64,000 nt of DNA from Plotosus lineatus. Lineage: Eukaryota; Chordata; Actinopteri; Siluriformes; Plotosidae. Under the pieces are notes generated by a model. It searched no databases. It was given only the letters and a program-made list of their open reading frames with translations, and had not been told where the DNA came from. The DNA lies in NCBI GenBank assembly GCA_024760905.1, contig CM045745.1:17662782-17726781 (forward strand), read 5' to 3'. Shown piece by piece: positions 12,601-25,600 of this stretch. Numbering within the stretch: the stretch's first letter is position 1; each line of letters starts with the position of its first letter. The translations under genes and the position numbers were made by a program.

Positions 12601-14243
12601 ACGAAGATGAAAGTAAAAGTGAGATCTCCATCTCTCCAACTCCACGGTGTCTACAATTTTGAAGGACAAGGACCGTATTAAGGAAGCAGTGAAAGCAGCA
12701 GCCCCAATTAAGTCAACTATCATCACAGAACAGCGTGAAGGACCGATTGCTAAAATGGAAAAGTTGCTATACACGTGGTTGGAAGATAATGGGCAAAGAA
12801 ATGTAAAAGTGATGTTGCGAGCAGTGCATAGTGCATGATGAAAGGATGTGCAGGTGAAGAATACGCTTCATATGAATTCATAGCGAGTGCTGGGTGAATG
12901 GGATTCGACTTACGACCAATCTGAGTTACGACTGGTTGGTCGGAACCGATCTAGGTCGTAACTCGGATAGTGAGTTAAAACTGCTCAATAATCACAAACT
13001 TTGTTTTCTTGATGCTGACTGTTGTCTTCCTCTTGCTTTGGTTCTTCTTTGTTTTATGGTGGTTATTTAGTTTATTACCACCACCTACCCCTCGTATGGA
13101 GTGTGGATCAGATTGAATTATTTACACCTAATTCTGGAGGGGTCCAAAAAGAAAAGCCTTATATTATCTTAATGAAATGACTTCATCTTAAATATTGCAT
13201 TAGATTTCTTTGACATGACATGCAGCTCCCAAATCCTTTTGTAGAATGTCTCTCAAATCTAAAGAAGAAAGAATGGGATCCTTGTTGGAATTGGTGCATT
13301 GATTATCAAGACCCACCTTGTAGAAATTAAGCTCTGCAGTTATATGGTAGTACAGTGGAGCCTCGGAATCCGTTCTTCCGTCTGGGAAACCGAACAAAAA
13401 TGGGAAGTCGAACTTAAGAAACACGCAAGAAAAAACAAGACCAAGAGCGAGGAAAAGTCTGGAAGTTGTTGATACCGTACTATGTATGTTCTGGGGAAGT
13501 CCGGACGTTTTTGATACTATATATCACCCTAAAAGCTGTCCTGGGGAAGTCCAGAAGCGGTTTTGCACTTGCAGCTCCGCATATTCGCGGATTGCCAAGA
13601 AACTGTCACATGATTCAAATTCAGCCCATGGCTGTTCTCCCTCCTGCTGACTGAGATGATGTAACACCCCGTTTTCCTCATTCGCGCACACTTTGTGCCT
13701 GTGCGTTTTAAGCGTGTGTGTTTTTAATGACTGTTAAGCTCCATCATGCCACTCAGGCTTCTGGTAAGGCGCCGAAGCGCCAGAAAAAGGTAATGACGCT
13801 GCATGAAAAAGTAGAACTGCTTGATATGATTCAGGAAGGAAAACATTTTGCTGCAGAAGTGCGAAGAAGGTGAACATTGTATGAAACAAGCTCATCATCA
13901 GAATGGAACCTGCCTTAGTATTCTGGATACTTCCAGTTCAGGGGTCATCAACCTTTGCCATTCAAAGAGCCATTTGGACCTGTTTTGCACATTAAAGAAA
14001 ACACTGGGAGCCACAAATCCTTTTTTGACATTTAAAAACACTGCATATAATGTTTTCCCCCTTTTTCCTTCATGTTAATATAAACAACAATGTGTTGCAT
14101 TGGTTTAAACGACTGCAGAGACAATTAAATTACAATTCTGCTTGCAACAAAAATGTATAAAAAAAAAAATCGACAGCCTCTCTGCGACCCTAATTAGGAT
14201 TAAGTGGTTCAGAAAATGAATGAATGTGTTCTAGTCCTTCTTG

Positions 14244-14304
<61 letters not shown>

Positions 14305-17300
14305 AATATATATCCCACGAAGCATGGAACGGAGTGCAGCCAGATGTGTTAATGGGTTGGATAGTCCACTTCACCATCCCTTCGTGGGGTGTTCTTTTTC
14401 TTTATTCGTTATATTAATGTTGTTTTGTCATAGTTTTAATTTAATTTACAAAACGACAGCAACACAGAAAAGTATAAGATGAGTTCTTTTAAGAAGGAGC
14501 CTGCTCAACATTCTTTTAAATAATATTAATGCTTAATGCTGCACTGACCGACCCATTCTGAGTGGAGACTGAACCACACCCAGTTTTTTATTTTGTCACT
14601 GGGAGGAGTTATTTAATTCGGAGATTGCTGTGTATAAACAAATCTCATCCACCACCTCTTACTTCAGCTATGATTCCGTTACTGGAGTACAAACCCCGGC
14701 GGTGGAAAAATCTCTCTCTCTCCCCGCGGTGCTGATGGTGAGAAGACTCCATGATCACAAGAATTTGGAAATCCACCAGCACAGCAGATCAAAAACACTG
14801 AGACTCTCAATGTATCTGATTAATATAACAATAGGCATGCCCACAAGAACACACACAAAATCACCCCGCCCACACCAAATAAATATCCGCCCACACCCGT
14901 GCCTGTTAATTTTCGTCTATGTAGTTTTCAACCCTAAAAGAGCATTTTTGAAAGGGTCCCCACTGGGTACCTGTGGGTACCCGACCGTTGCAGGACTCTC
15001 CCAAAGTGCTTCCGATGTGAGTAAATAAGCGGCATTTTCTTTATGCAGTTGATGTTTGTGGTGCACCTGTGGGTCACTGTAAAGTACAACATTATTTTGA
15101 AAAGCCATGGAGCCGCACCAGAGCAGTGAAAGAGCCACATGCGGCTCCGGAGGCGCGGGTTGCCGACCCCTGATATGATGCAATGCAAAGTCAATACCTC
15201 CCTCTAATGGGCATTTTTGAAAACTACAGTACTGTATGTTTAATAGAAAAGGTTATACTCAGTTCGTGTCCTTTTTATATATAAAGTCTATCTAATCTAT
15301 CTATCTATCCATCCATCCATCCATCCATCCATCCACACATACAAATATATACGGGGAAGGGGACAGTCTTCTAGCACCAGGAAAAGAGCTGCTAGTCTTT
15401 ATAGACATGATTAAATGGAATTAGGTGTGTTTGTTTAGCACTTCACCCCACGTATGGCAGCCACGCCCCTCTTCAATGCACATTTCAACGGGTAACTCTT
15501 TTGTAAGAGGCCATAACACACTAAAAATCCACAGTGCAGTTAAAGAGTCTCTCACAACACAGACCATAACATTGTGTACTGTATTCAATAATTTTTTCAC
15601 TTTAATTTACGGACCGCTGGTATGAGTTACGGTACTGTTAACTTCTGTTCCAAAGGTGATGGAACGGATTAGAGCTATTTACATTATTTGTAATGGGAAA
15701 AGTGGATTGGGAATCCGAACAGCCGCCTGGAACAGATTAAGTTCGAGTACCAAGGCTCCACCCTATTCTGAGTTTTAAAGACTTAATTCTGTGTTTCCCA
15801 TCAGTACTGAAGTAACAGTTACTGTTTTCTATACCATGCTTTCTGCATAAAAGACCCTTGGTATAGTCCATATCCTAAACAAAAGCAATGCAGTGAAACA
15901 AAAAACATATTTTTGCTAAGTAACCATGTAATAAATGGGATGATGTACAGCGAGCTCGTCTCATCCAACTCAGGATGAACGCAGGAGACAGCCTGAATAG
16001 CTTGCAGGTACATCGCAAGGTCAACACACAAAAACACACACACCAAGGGGCAGTTTGGAACTGCTAGCTATCCTAATATGCATGCCTTTGTATTCTGGGA
16101 GGACAGTCATACTCGGAGAAACGTGTTGATGTCCTGTGCCCTCTCTAGATCATTCTACAGGTATTTAATAGGATTTGAATTTGCATACTTCCAAAGTCTT
16201 TGTCTGTCAATCTGTATTAGCTCTTTAGATCAGTATATATTGGAGTGCCTACTGTATCAAAGGCCTGCAGCCCCCCCATTAAATTTTTCAGACTATCCAC
16301 AATTCCACAAGTCTTGACTAGAGTCCCAGATAAAGACAAACAGCCCCATAGCACGATGCTGCCACAACCATTCTTCATTATGGGTATCATGTTCTTAGGA
16401 TGACAGACTCTCATATCTTTGCCCTAAACAAAATTTTTTAAATTATTCCAAAACATTCTATTTTAGACTCATCAGACTGTAACATATTTTACAATATACA
16501 TTCGCAAATTGTAGGCAGGCTGGAAATTTTGTTCAGAATTCCATCTAGTTATACTCCCACTGTGCTAAGACCCCTAGTCAAGGTCTTAACTACAAGTGTG
16601 CCTCTGTTCACCCAGCAGTATAAATGGGTACCAGTAAAAATATACTGGGAAGGTAACCTGCGATGGACTAGCGTCCCATCCAGGAGGAGTTGAACTCCTA
16701 GTCGCTTCACGCTATGGAAACCGGGGATAAGCACCGGCCTGATGAGGCACTAGGCTCAGGTGTAAAAAGACAAAAGGACTTTACCTTTACCTTAACCTAC
16801 CATATAGCTCAGACATTGGGAAGAATGTTGTCACATCACATTGACCAGTCAGTACTTGCCAGATATTTCTGCAGCTGTTATATATCTTGTATTGACCTCC
16901 TTGTTAAATTTCCATTTTGTTATATTTTGGTTTTAGCTCTATTTTATACACTTGATGATGGCCTTCATGGTGCTCCATGGGAGATTTAATATTTTTCAAA
17001 CTCTTTTGCAGTTTACTTGTGATTGATATTTTTATAGAAATCTTTTTGCAGATCATGATTTGAACAGTTGGATGAAACCCAAAGGATGGCAACAAAATCC
17101 AGCAGAACCTGCTGAACAATATCAGAATCACTTTACATTTACATTGACATTGGTAGACACTCATTTCTAGAGTGCTTTGTGCGATTCAAGTGCTATACAG
17201 GAATCTCTCGCTACTTTGCGCTTCAATTCATGCGGCTTCAGTGCATCGCGTTTTTTAAAAAGAAAAACTAAATAAACATTCATTGAATTAAAAAATAAGG

Positions 17301-18011
17301 AAATTAAGGAGAATAGGGGGGAAAAGTTAAGGAAAATGGCATAAGAACAAGGCCAATTATGCAAAAAAAAAAACCCTAAACCAACAAAAAAAAAAACGCA
17401 AAATCTCCCATCAAAACTTACATTGTTGTGATGTTCACATCCGAGTGCTAGCATGCCCATCTGCGTGGGTGCGTGCGCATCTGTATGGGTGTGTATTTAT
17501 ATTTTATTTACATCTTATGCATTATTTTTTTATGTTTAATTGTTATTATAAGTATTTATAGCATTGAATATGTATTTGTTGATATTATATACATATATAC
17601 ATGTACGTATACGTCAGTCTGTCCTACTTCGTGGATTTTGATGGTCGCGTGGGGATTTCGGTCCAAATTAACCACAGAAAGTGAGGGATCCCTGTATTAT
17701 AGGAGAAAGTACTAAACGAATATTCTGAGTTTACTCATAACACTGTGTAATACAATTTTTGTTGGCAAATAATTGTCTTTTTCCAACAGTATTTGTTCAA
17801 ATTTTTCATGCCAAGCTTTGTTTTTTGGCTGCTGACTACAAATCTGACAAATGTAGTTAACTTGTCCAGAAATTAGTAGTGAATGGGAAAACTGGATATT
17901 CGCAAGTTTTATTGTCTTGATCACAAAACCAAACTTCAGAGGTCAAGACCACTCTGTTCTTTTTTTGATTGGTTGTGAAAAAATTTGAAATTATAATTTT
18001 AACCCAGGAAA

Positions 18012-18072
<61 letters not shown>

Positions 18073-18230
18073 GTGTTTTGCAGTTTGCCTTCACCTGCTC
18101 ATCCTGCAGTTACCCCTGAGCACACAAAAGAGCCGCTGGAATACATGCGCAAAGCCCAGGTACACGTTATTTCTCAATCACCACATTCACACTTGCCTTT
18201 TTCTCCATAGTGCTCTGTACTCACCTCATA

Positions 18231-18278
<48 letters not shown>

Positions 18279-21200
18279 GGGGGGGGGGTTTCAAAGGCAT
18301 GCTGGGAGAAGAGAATCCTGAAGAGTCTGAATAGCATGAGTACTGAGCTGGGGGTTCCACTGGCCCGCAAGGTAAGGTCAACACAAGAATATTCAAATGC
18401 CAGAACCACAACTCTAAATCTTGAATGTTTAACTTGTTATAGAAGCTGTAACAGGTCCTAAGACCAACATCTTTACATTTCATACAAGCAAGGTTGAGGT
18501 GGCTGGGGCATCTGATTAGAATGCTAATATGACTGCCTCTCTAGTGAGGTTTTTTTGGGCATGCCCAACTGGGATGAGACCCCAGGGATGACCTCAAACA
18601 GCTGGAGGGACCACATCTCTCAGCTGGTCTGGGAATGCCTCAGTGTCAGCCCGGAATAGCTGGAAGTTGAAGGGGGAGAGGGACATCTGAACCTGGCCGC
18701 GAAACAAGCGGAAGATGATGAATACATTCAAGAATAAACAATCAAAGTTTAGGGGCGTGATGGTTTGCTGGGTTGCCCTGTTACTCCATAGTAAGAAGTA
18801 TTTGTGGGGCCGGTGGCGTAGTGGTTAGGGTGCTGCGCTCATGATCGGGAGGTTGTGAGTTGGAATCCCACTGAGACCCTCACTGTGCTACGACGCCTGG
18901 GCAAGGTCTCAACCATAAGTGTGCCCCTGTTCACCCAGCAGTATAAATGGCTACCAGTAAAAATATACTGGGATGGTAACCTGCGATGGACTAGCGTCCC
19001 ATCCAGGCGGAGTTGAACTCCTGGTCGCTTCACGCTATGGAAACCGGGGATAAACACCGGCCTGATGAGCCACCAGGCTCGGATGTAAAAACCCAACCAA
19101 GAAGTATTTTGATTGGTTTCCTTTGGGTGTTGGACTGTGTTTGTGTGTGTGGTGGGAGTGGATCAAATCATCTAGAGCAGTGGTTTTCAAAGTGGGCGCT
19201 ACCTCGCTTTGTGGGGGCGATATGAACTTTTGAAGGGGCGCTGGCGAGTAAACTGTCGGATGAAATTGTGACGGGGGCGTTGGAGCAATTAAAGTAAAAT
19301 GTGACATTGGTGTGATCGATCCGTTTACTGCACCCAGCACAGAGGTGCCAACCCATCTAGAAGAGGAACTTGTAAGTTTGAAAAATGACGAGGATCTGAA
19401 ACCAAAGTTCAAAACCTCTTACCAAGCCTTTTGGATGCAAACGGCGATCCCAAAACGCTACCCAAACCTGTGGAAAGACAGCAAGTTGTTTTTCATTGCT
19501 TTTCCAACTTCCTACCTGGTTGAGAGGGGATTCAGCACTGTGTCAAGGCTCCTCACCAAACAAAGAAACAAACTCAACATAACAGAGCGTGGTGATCTGA
19601 GACTGCTCCTCACAAACCTTCATCTTGATGTTGACAATTTGATTGCAATGCACCAAGCCCACCCATCTCATTGAGCAGGGTAGTTGTTAATGATTACTCA
19701 TTAAGTTTTACAATTTATTTACTGTTCAGTTCAAGGTGTTTGTGATTGAAAAATAAATGTTAACCATTTTTGTTCGTTAAAATGTTTTTTATACTGTTTA
19801 AACTGTTTGAGATTGACGAATCAACCAATTCTTATGACATTTAACATTACAGTCATTCTGGCGTTTAGTGAGGGGGAGGGCTGGCATTTCTGTCTGGCGG
19901 TGAAGGGGGCGATGGCAAAAAAAGTTTGAAAACCACTGATCTAGAGGAAACCCACGTAGACAGAGAGAAGCACAGAGTTCACTATCAGTTTCCAGACTGC
20001 AACCTGCTTGCTGTACTGTGCCACCAAGGGATGCCTGACCAAAGTTCTAATGCCATATAAATCATAAATATATTCAATATGCAATACTCTCAATTCTGCC
20101 TTCTAATTGAACTCAACCAATAACTTCTCATAATTCTCTCTTGGGTATGGTTATTTAATATGAACTTTATTGCACAGCGCCCTCCTGCAGAACAGAGACA
20201 ATTAACAAACAAATGGAACGAGATGGGCACAGATGAACCAGGTAACAGGCACATACAACACAATGCATTTTTTAAATTTATGTTAATAGGTTCACTTCAA
20301 GGGGAGTGGTGGCCTGGTGGTAAAGGTGCTGGATTACTGATACCAAGCTTGGGGGTTGTCACTATCCCCCAGTGCAGCTAACTGGGCTATCAAAAGCCGG
20401 CCGTGTCTCTCCCTGTCTATGGTGTGAGGTTCATGTAAAAGAACCATTGCTGACTCTCGTCAAGAGTAGCGGCATAGTGTGTTTCTACCCTGTGATAGTC
20501 TGGCGGGCTGTCCAAGTTGTACTCTGCTGTCACCTGAAGTCGGCTGGGATAGGCACCAGCCTCCTCGTGACCTGAATTAGGATGAAGCAGTTCAGAAAAT
20601 GAATGAATGAATGAATAAGGTGCATATCAATGCAATTATAGCCCTCCTTTAAACATATAACATTGCTGTTGCTCATTTCCCTCCAACATTGCTATAGCAT
20701 TGAAGCATCACCAAACAAAAAAACATATCGACCCCTAACACACACTTCACTTTCAACATTTCTTCCTGAATGAATTGAATGTTGAGTTCTCCTTTATGTG
20801 TTGCTGCAATGTTGAAAGCTGATAAAAAGTGCATTACTAAGTTCAGTGTAATACATTGATCAAAACACTTTGGAGGGTACGCACTACTTATCATGGAAAG
20901 GTTTTCATTTTTCAGGTCTTGCAGTGTTACATAGAGTTTCTTGTTATTGTACATTGTGAAATGAGATTTGTGTTCTATCTTTTAGGTGATTTGTGGAACA
21001 TTGACTCATATTTCAAACATTTCAGCGGGTCAATGTCTGAATAAATCAACTCTGAGTTTAATTTTTGAGCCAGAGCCTGCGGACATCCACACATACTTTA
21101 TGTCTTTCATTGGGGAAAAAACCTGTGTCTGAATCTTATATTTATGTTTAGGCACATCACTCTACAGATTACACTTGGTGCTAGTAACTGCTGCCCGTTG

Positions 21201-22258
21201 ATAATACTGTGAATAAATGAGATCATGTTGGAAGAAGTGTTTGCAGATAAAGTACTAATAAAATCTACATGAGATGTTCGAAAAATTAATTGAAAAATAG
21301 TAATTTCATGTTTTTATGTGAAAACTACCTTCACTTAATAGATGTAACTGAATCAGAAGTAAAATGTCCTCTTAAGTAACGAATACAGTGATCTCACGCT
21401 ACTTCGTGCTTCAGTTTCTGCAGCTTCAGTGGATCGTGGGTTTTTCAAAAATATTCATCGAAAAAAAAAATAAGGAAATTAAGGAAAAATAGAGGGAAAG
21501 TTAAGGAAAATGCCACAAAACAAGGCCAATTATGCAAAACAAACAAAAACAAAAAACAACACAAAACTCCCCAATAGAACTACAGTGGTACCTCACCTTA
21601 CGAAAATCCCAACAAACGAAAAATCCACATTACGAACTGCATTTTCCTAAATTTTTTGTCTCTGGATATGAAACAAGTTCACGTTACGAAAGCGCCATCT
21701 CAAAAATTCAAACAATGCGCGAGTTGCTCTCCCATTGGCTATTTCCCAACATCCCGCCCCGCTGGCCTCCCAGTGGCTATCTCCCAACATCCCGCCCTGC
21801 TGGCCTCCCATTGGCTAGCTCTCAACATCTCGCCTCGGTGGCCTCCTATTGGCTAGGAGGGATGACGCTGCTCCCTCCCATTGGCTATTATGGAGCTGTA
21901 TCTCCATAATACCCATAATGCTTTTCGTGTAAAGGACAGAGTTACTTTTGTTTTGTGAGTTTTTCAAGTGTGTTCATTGCAAGTTTAATTTTTGGCTCAG
22001 GCTTTTAACCTTGCATAAATATTTGTCAGATTCTTCTTCCTTTCCTTTCGGCTTTTCCCTTCAGGGGTTGCCACAGCGAATCATCTGCCTCCATCTCACC
22101 CTATCCTTTGCATCTTCTTCTCTTACACCAACGACCTTCATATCCTCCTTCACCACATCCATGAATCGTCTCTTTGGTCTTCCTCTAGGAAATATTTGTC
22201 AGATTATTACTCTGTTAAGAAGACATGGTCAACCCACTTGCGCACACACGCTCATACA

Positions 22259-22297
<39 letters not shown>

Positions 22298-22609
22298 GCG
22301 CGCGCGTGTCATTCCTGGTGCGAGTGAAAAGAAGAAGCGGGCCAGTGGCATGCAGTTGAGTGATATCGCAAAGGAATATGGCCAAACCCGTCTACTATCG
22401 GTACAATATTGGAGGCCTTAAAAGATATGCTTTTATAATTTTTTTGAAGGGTGTAGGGGGTAGTATTGGGGGCCTTGGAATGAATCACGCATTTTACATG
22501 TAAAATGCGGTTCAACTTACGAAAAATTCAGGTTACGAAACCACTTCTGGAACCAATTAATTTCATAAGGTGAGGTACCACTGTACATTTTTATGTGAGG
22601 TGCGCATCT

Positions 22610-22659
<50 letters not shown>

Positions 22660-25600
22660 TTATATTTTATTTATATCTTATGCATTATTTTTTTGAATGT
22701 TTAATTGATATTATAAGCATTTATAGTGTTGAATGTTTTTATTCGTATTATATACATATATACATGTACGTATACGTCATTCACGGAGGTCGATCCTACT
22801 TGGCAGCAATCGGGGGGGGGGGGGGGGCTCGGTCCCCATTAACCGCAGAAAGGGAGGGATCCCTGTATATACCTTCAGCCGGAAATGGAATTGCTATTTA
22901 GCCAGTTTCAGATAGTGGAATCAATACTGGTCTAACCCAGGAAAGTAAGTAAACAGGGCTTAGTTATATTCACTCACTTGTTTGCTGAATTACTTAATCC
23001 TATAAGGGTCTTTATGGATGCTAGAGCCTATCTCAGCCGACACAACATAGGTAGGATACATTCTGAACAGCTTTCCAGAACATTGCAGGGTGACACACAC
23101 ACACACAAAATCAACCATCTACACTTGTGCATATCGTTGCATTGTGAGAGTAAACTGGAGTATCCAGTGGAAACATACACAAGTCCGGGAAGAACATACA
23201 AACTGCACACATCTATACACTACAGGCAATGTGTGTTCTTTGCTCCGGCAGTAAAAGTATGTGGTAACATCAGGATGATCATTCTCTGCATGAGCAAACA
23301 CCAGCATGCTCCTTTTACATATACCCCGATGAGTGTATCACTGTCTCCCCCACTGTTTATTTTTCACCCATTGCTGGCTTACAGTGCTCTTGTGAAATAT
23401 AACTTTACCAGTGTAATAGCTCTGCTGCATGCATGATAAGATTTGCAGCTGTCTGCTGGACATTGTGATAAACAGCTTAGCTTGTGACACTGGAGCATGT
23501 CCATACTGTTGGAATGAGTCTTGATAAGCAGAGCTCATGTCCCAAAACCAGTGTTCATCATTTTTTTTCTCTCTCTCTTTATTTTGTCTTGTCTTAAATT
23601 TAAAATTTAGAACATGGCCACCAGAGAATAGAGTCCTTAACTGCATTGGGTGTCTTATGAGTTATTTAATATATACAGTTGTTCTCAAACATTTACACAT
23701 CAAGGCAGAAATGGTGATATTTTTGGTCTTTTTTTTTCTTTTTAGAAAATATGAATCATAATACAAAACTTTTTTCACTCATTCTTAGTGGTTGTATGAA
23801 GCCATTTTATTATCAAACAGTTGTATTTGCTCTTTAAATCCTAGTGGCAATAGAAACTAACCAAAACACTCAGATCAAAAGTTTACATAGTTCTGTGTAT
23901 TGCCCTCTTTAAAGTCAATGACAGCTTGAATTATGATAACTGTGGATGAGTCACTTTATTTTCTCAGATGGTTAAGCCACCAATTCCTCTTGGCAAAAAG
24001 CCTTCCGTTCCTTTAAGTTCTTGGCTGTCTCGCATGCTTGATATCTCACCAAAGTGATATTGAGGTCAGGAAACTGAGATGGCCACTCCAGAGCCTTTAC
24101 TTTTTTCCACTGTAACCAATGACAGGTTAACTTGGTCTAGTGTTTAGGATCGTTGCCAGGAACATTCAGTAGGACCCAAAGACGCAGGAGACAGAGTATT
24201 ATGAAACGGATGAGGTTTATTGTACCCAGGGAAGGCACTAGAGTACAGGAAAATCGTGGTCACCGTAGAGATGAGGGGAAGCACGGAAACCAAAAAATAC
24301 TAAGGGAAACATCTCTGTGGCGGTACAGACCGGGGAGTTATGTGAGTACTCAAACCACGGGAGGTGTGTGGACCAGGAGGCTGGAAGGCGGGAGGCAACG
24401 CAGCCCAGGGAGGATTCAAGGCTTTGGGGTGGTAGCCAGAGGTCAGACTGCAAGAAACTCCCAGGGTGTCGCAGAACACCTTCCAAACTCTAGATGCGAA
24501 CTGGGGGCCCTGGTCCGAAACGACATCCTGTGGGATTCCATGGAGGCGGAACCCGTGTTGGACTGGCGGGCCAGCTGAAAAGTGGTCTACATCCGTCAGG
24601 ATGTCCATATTGCCCTCAAACGGAGGTATACCAGTGATGAAGTCCACAGCAATGTGCGACCAGAGGCGATGAGGTATGGGTAAGGGTTGGAGGAGGCCCG
24701 AGGGTGCACGGTAGGAGGACTTGCTTCGGGCACAGGTGGCACAAGCTCCGACGAACTCCCTGGTGCCAGCTGTTATGGTTGGCCACCAGAAACGTTGTTG
24801 GAGAAAGAGGATTCAGTGGACTCCGGGGTGGCAGGCTAATTTGGAGGAGTGACCCCACTGGAGCACTGGGGTTCTGGCTGGTGGAGGAACATATAACCGA
24901 CCTTGGGGGCAACCGACGGTCTATGGTTTCCTCTGCTGGGCGTCCTGAACTAGGCGTTCCACCTCCTGTTGAGCAGCTCCAAGTACACAGGAGGCGGGTA
25001 GGATGGTCTCCCTGGGGTCCATTTTTTTTTAGGCTAGAAGATTCTGTGACGCCAGGAACATTCAGTCGGACCCAAAGATGCAGGAGACAGAGTATGATAA
25101 AACGGATGAGGTTTATTGTACATAGGGAAGGCACTAGAGTATGGGAAAATCGTGGTCACTGTAGAGATGTAGAGAGAGTAGGGAAACACAAAAACCAAAA
25201 ATTACTAAGGGAAACTTCAGAGCAGGAACTGGTCGAGCACGGAGCTGAGAGCCAGAAGCCAGAGAGATCATGGGGAAATGGGATTGTGAAGAGGGACAAT
25301 CTTTAGCGCTGAAAGGAACGCGCCGCTCATCTTTATAGCCCGGTGATGGCTGAGTGAAATCAGGTGTGTGATCCGGACTCTGCCCGCGTATGATAGCCAC
25401 GCCCTTCGCCAGCGCCTGCAGTACATAAAGAGAGGGAGAGAGAGCTAAAAGCTGCCAAATTCAAAGCCTCTCCCAACACAGTCCATAACACATTGTCATG
25501 TTAGAACATCCAGGTATCTCCCATGCAGTTTCCAGGCTGCTGAGTACAAATTTTCCTCCAGTATTTTTCGATAACATGCTGCATTCATCTTTCAATCAAT

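Larger units (their letters stand above)
13353..15763 (+). mobile_element. Tigger-like element carrying an inserted hAT element
   Basis: Left end CAGTGGAGCCTCGGAATCCG. Right end ...GTTCGAGTACCAAGGCTCCA is its inverted counterpart. Target TA is visible on the left (13351-13352). A transposase start region survives at 13750-13870: [20 protein letters not shown], then [13 protein letters not shown], typical of the Tigger HTH. A hAT element (13939-15172) splits it. Confidence 0.75.
21583..22583 (+). mobile_element. Tigger-like element, CAGTGGTACCTC ends, with LINE-tail insertion
   Basis: Terminal inverted repeats CAGTGGTACCTCACCTTACG and CATAAGGTGAGGTACCACTG, flanked by TA on both sides. A transposase HTH scrap remains at 22320-22420 ([11 protein letters not shown]). 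Includes a 38-bp tandem repeat (21729-21860) and an inserted LINE tail (22033-22189). Sister copy: 45133-46053. Confidence 0.85.
21386..22865 (+). mobile_element. TACAG...MITE holding a Tigger element
   Basis: Outer ends: CAGTGATCTCACGCTACTTC and GGGAGGGATCCCTG. Interrupted at TA by the Tigger element 21583-22583. The outer copy also holds a (TG)n array 22613-22657 and a G run 22811-22826. Confidence 0.75.

Noticed and set aside
13931..15180. 8-bp target duplication for the third hAT element
   Set aside because: The flanks TTCCAGTT and ATATGATG do not match, so I report the element without a duplication.
18019..18334. Cys/Val-rich ORFs over the TG arrays
   Set aside because: They are translations of (TG)n microsatellites; only the LPSPAHPAV and CWEKRILKS parts are real exon sequence.
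24153..25306. ORFs of 141 and 200 codons on the + strand
   Set aside because: They lie antisense to the gypsy LTR and integrase region; similarity between the two reflects the two LTR copies.
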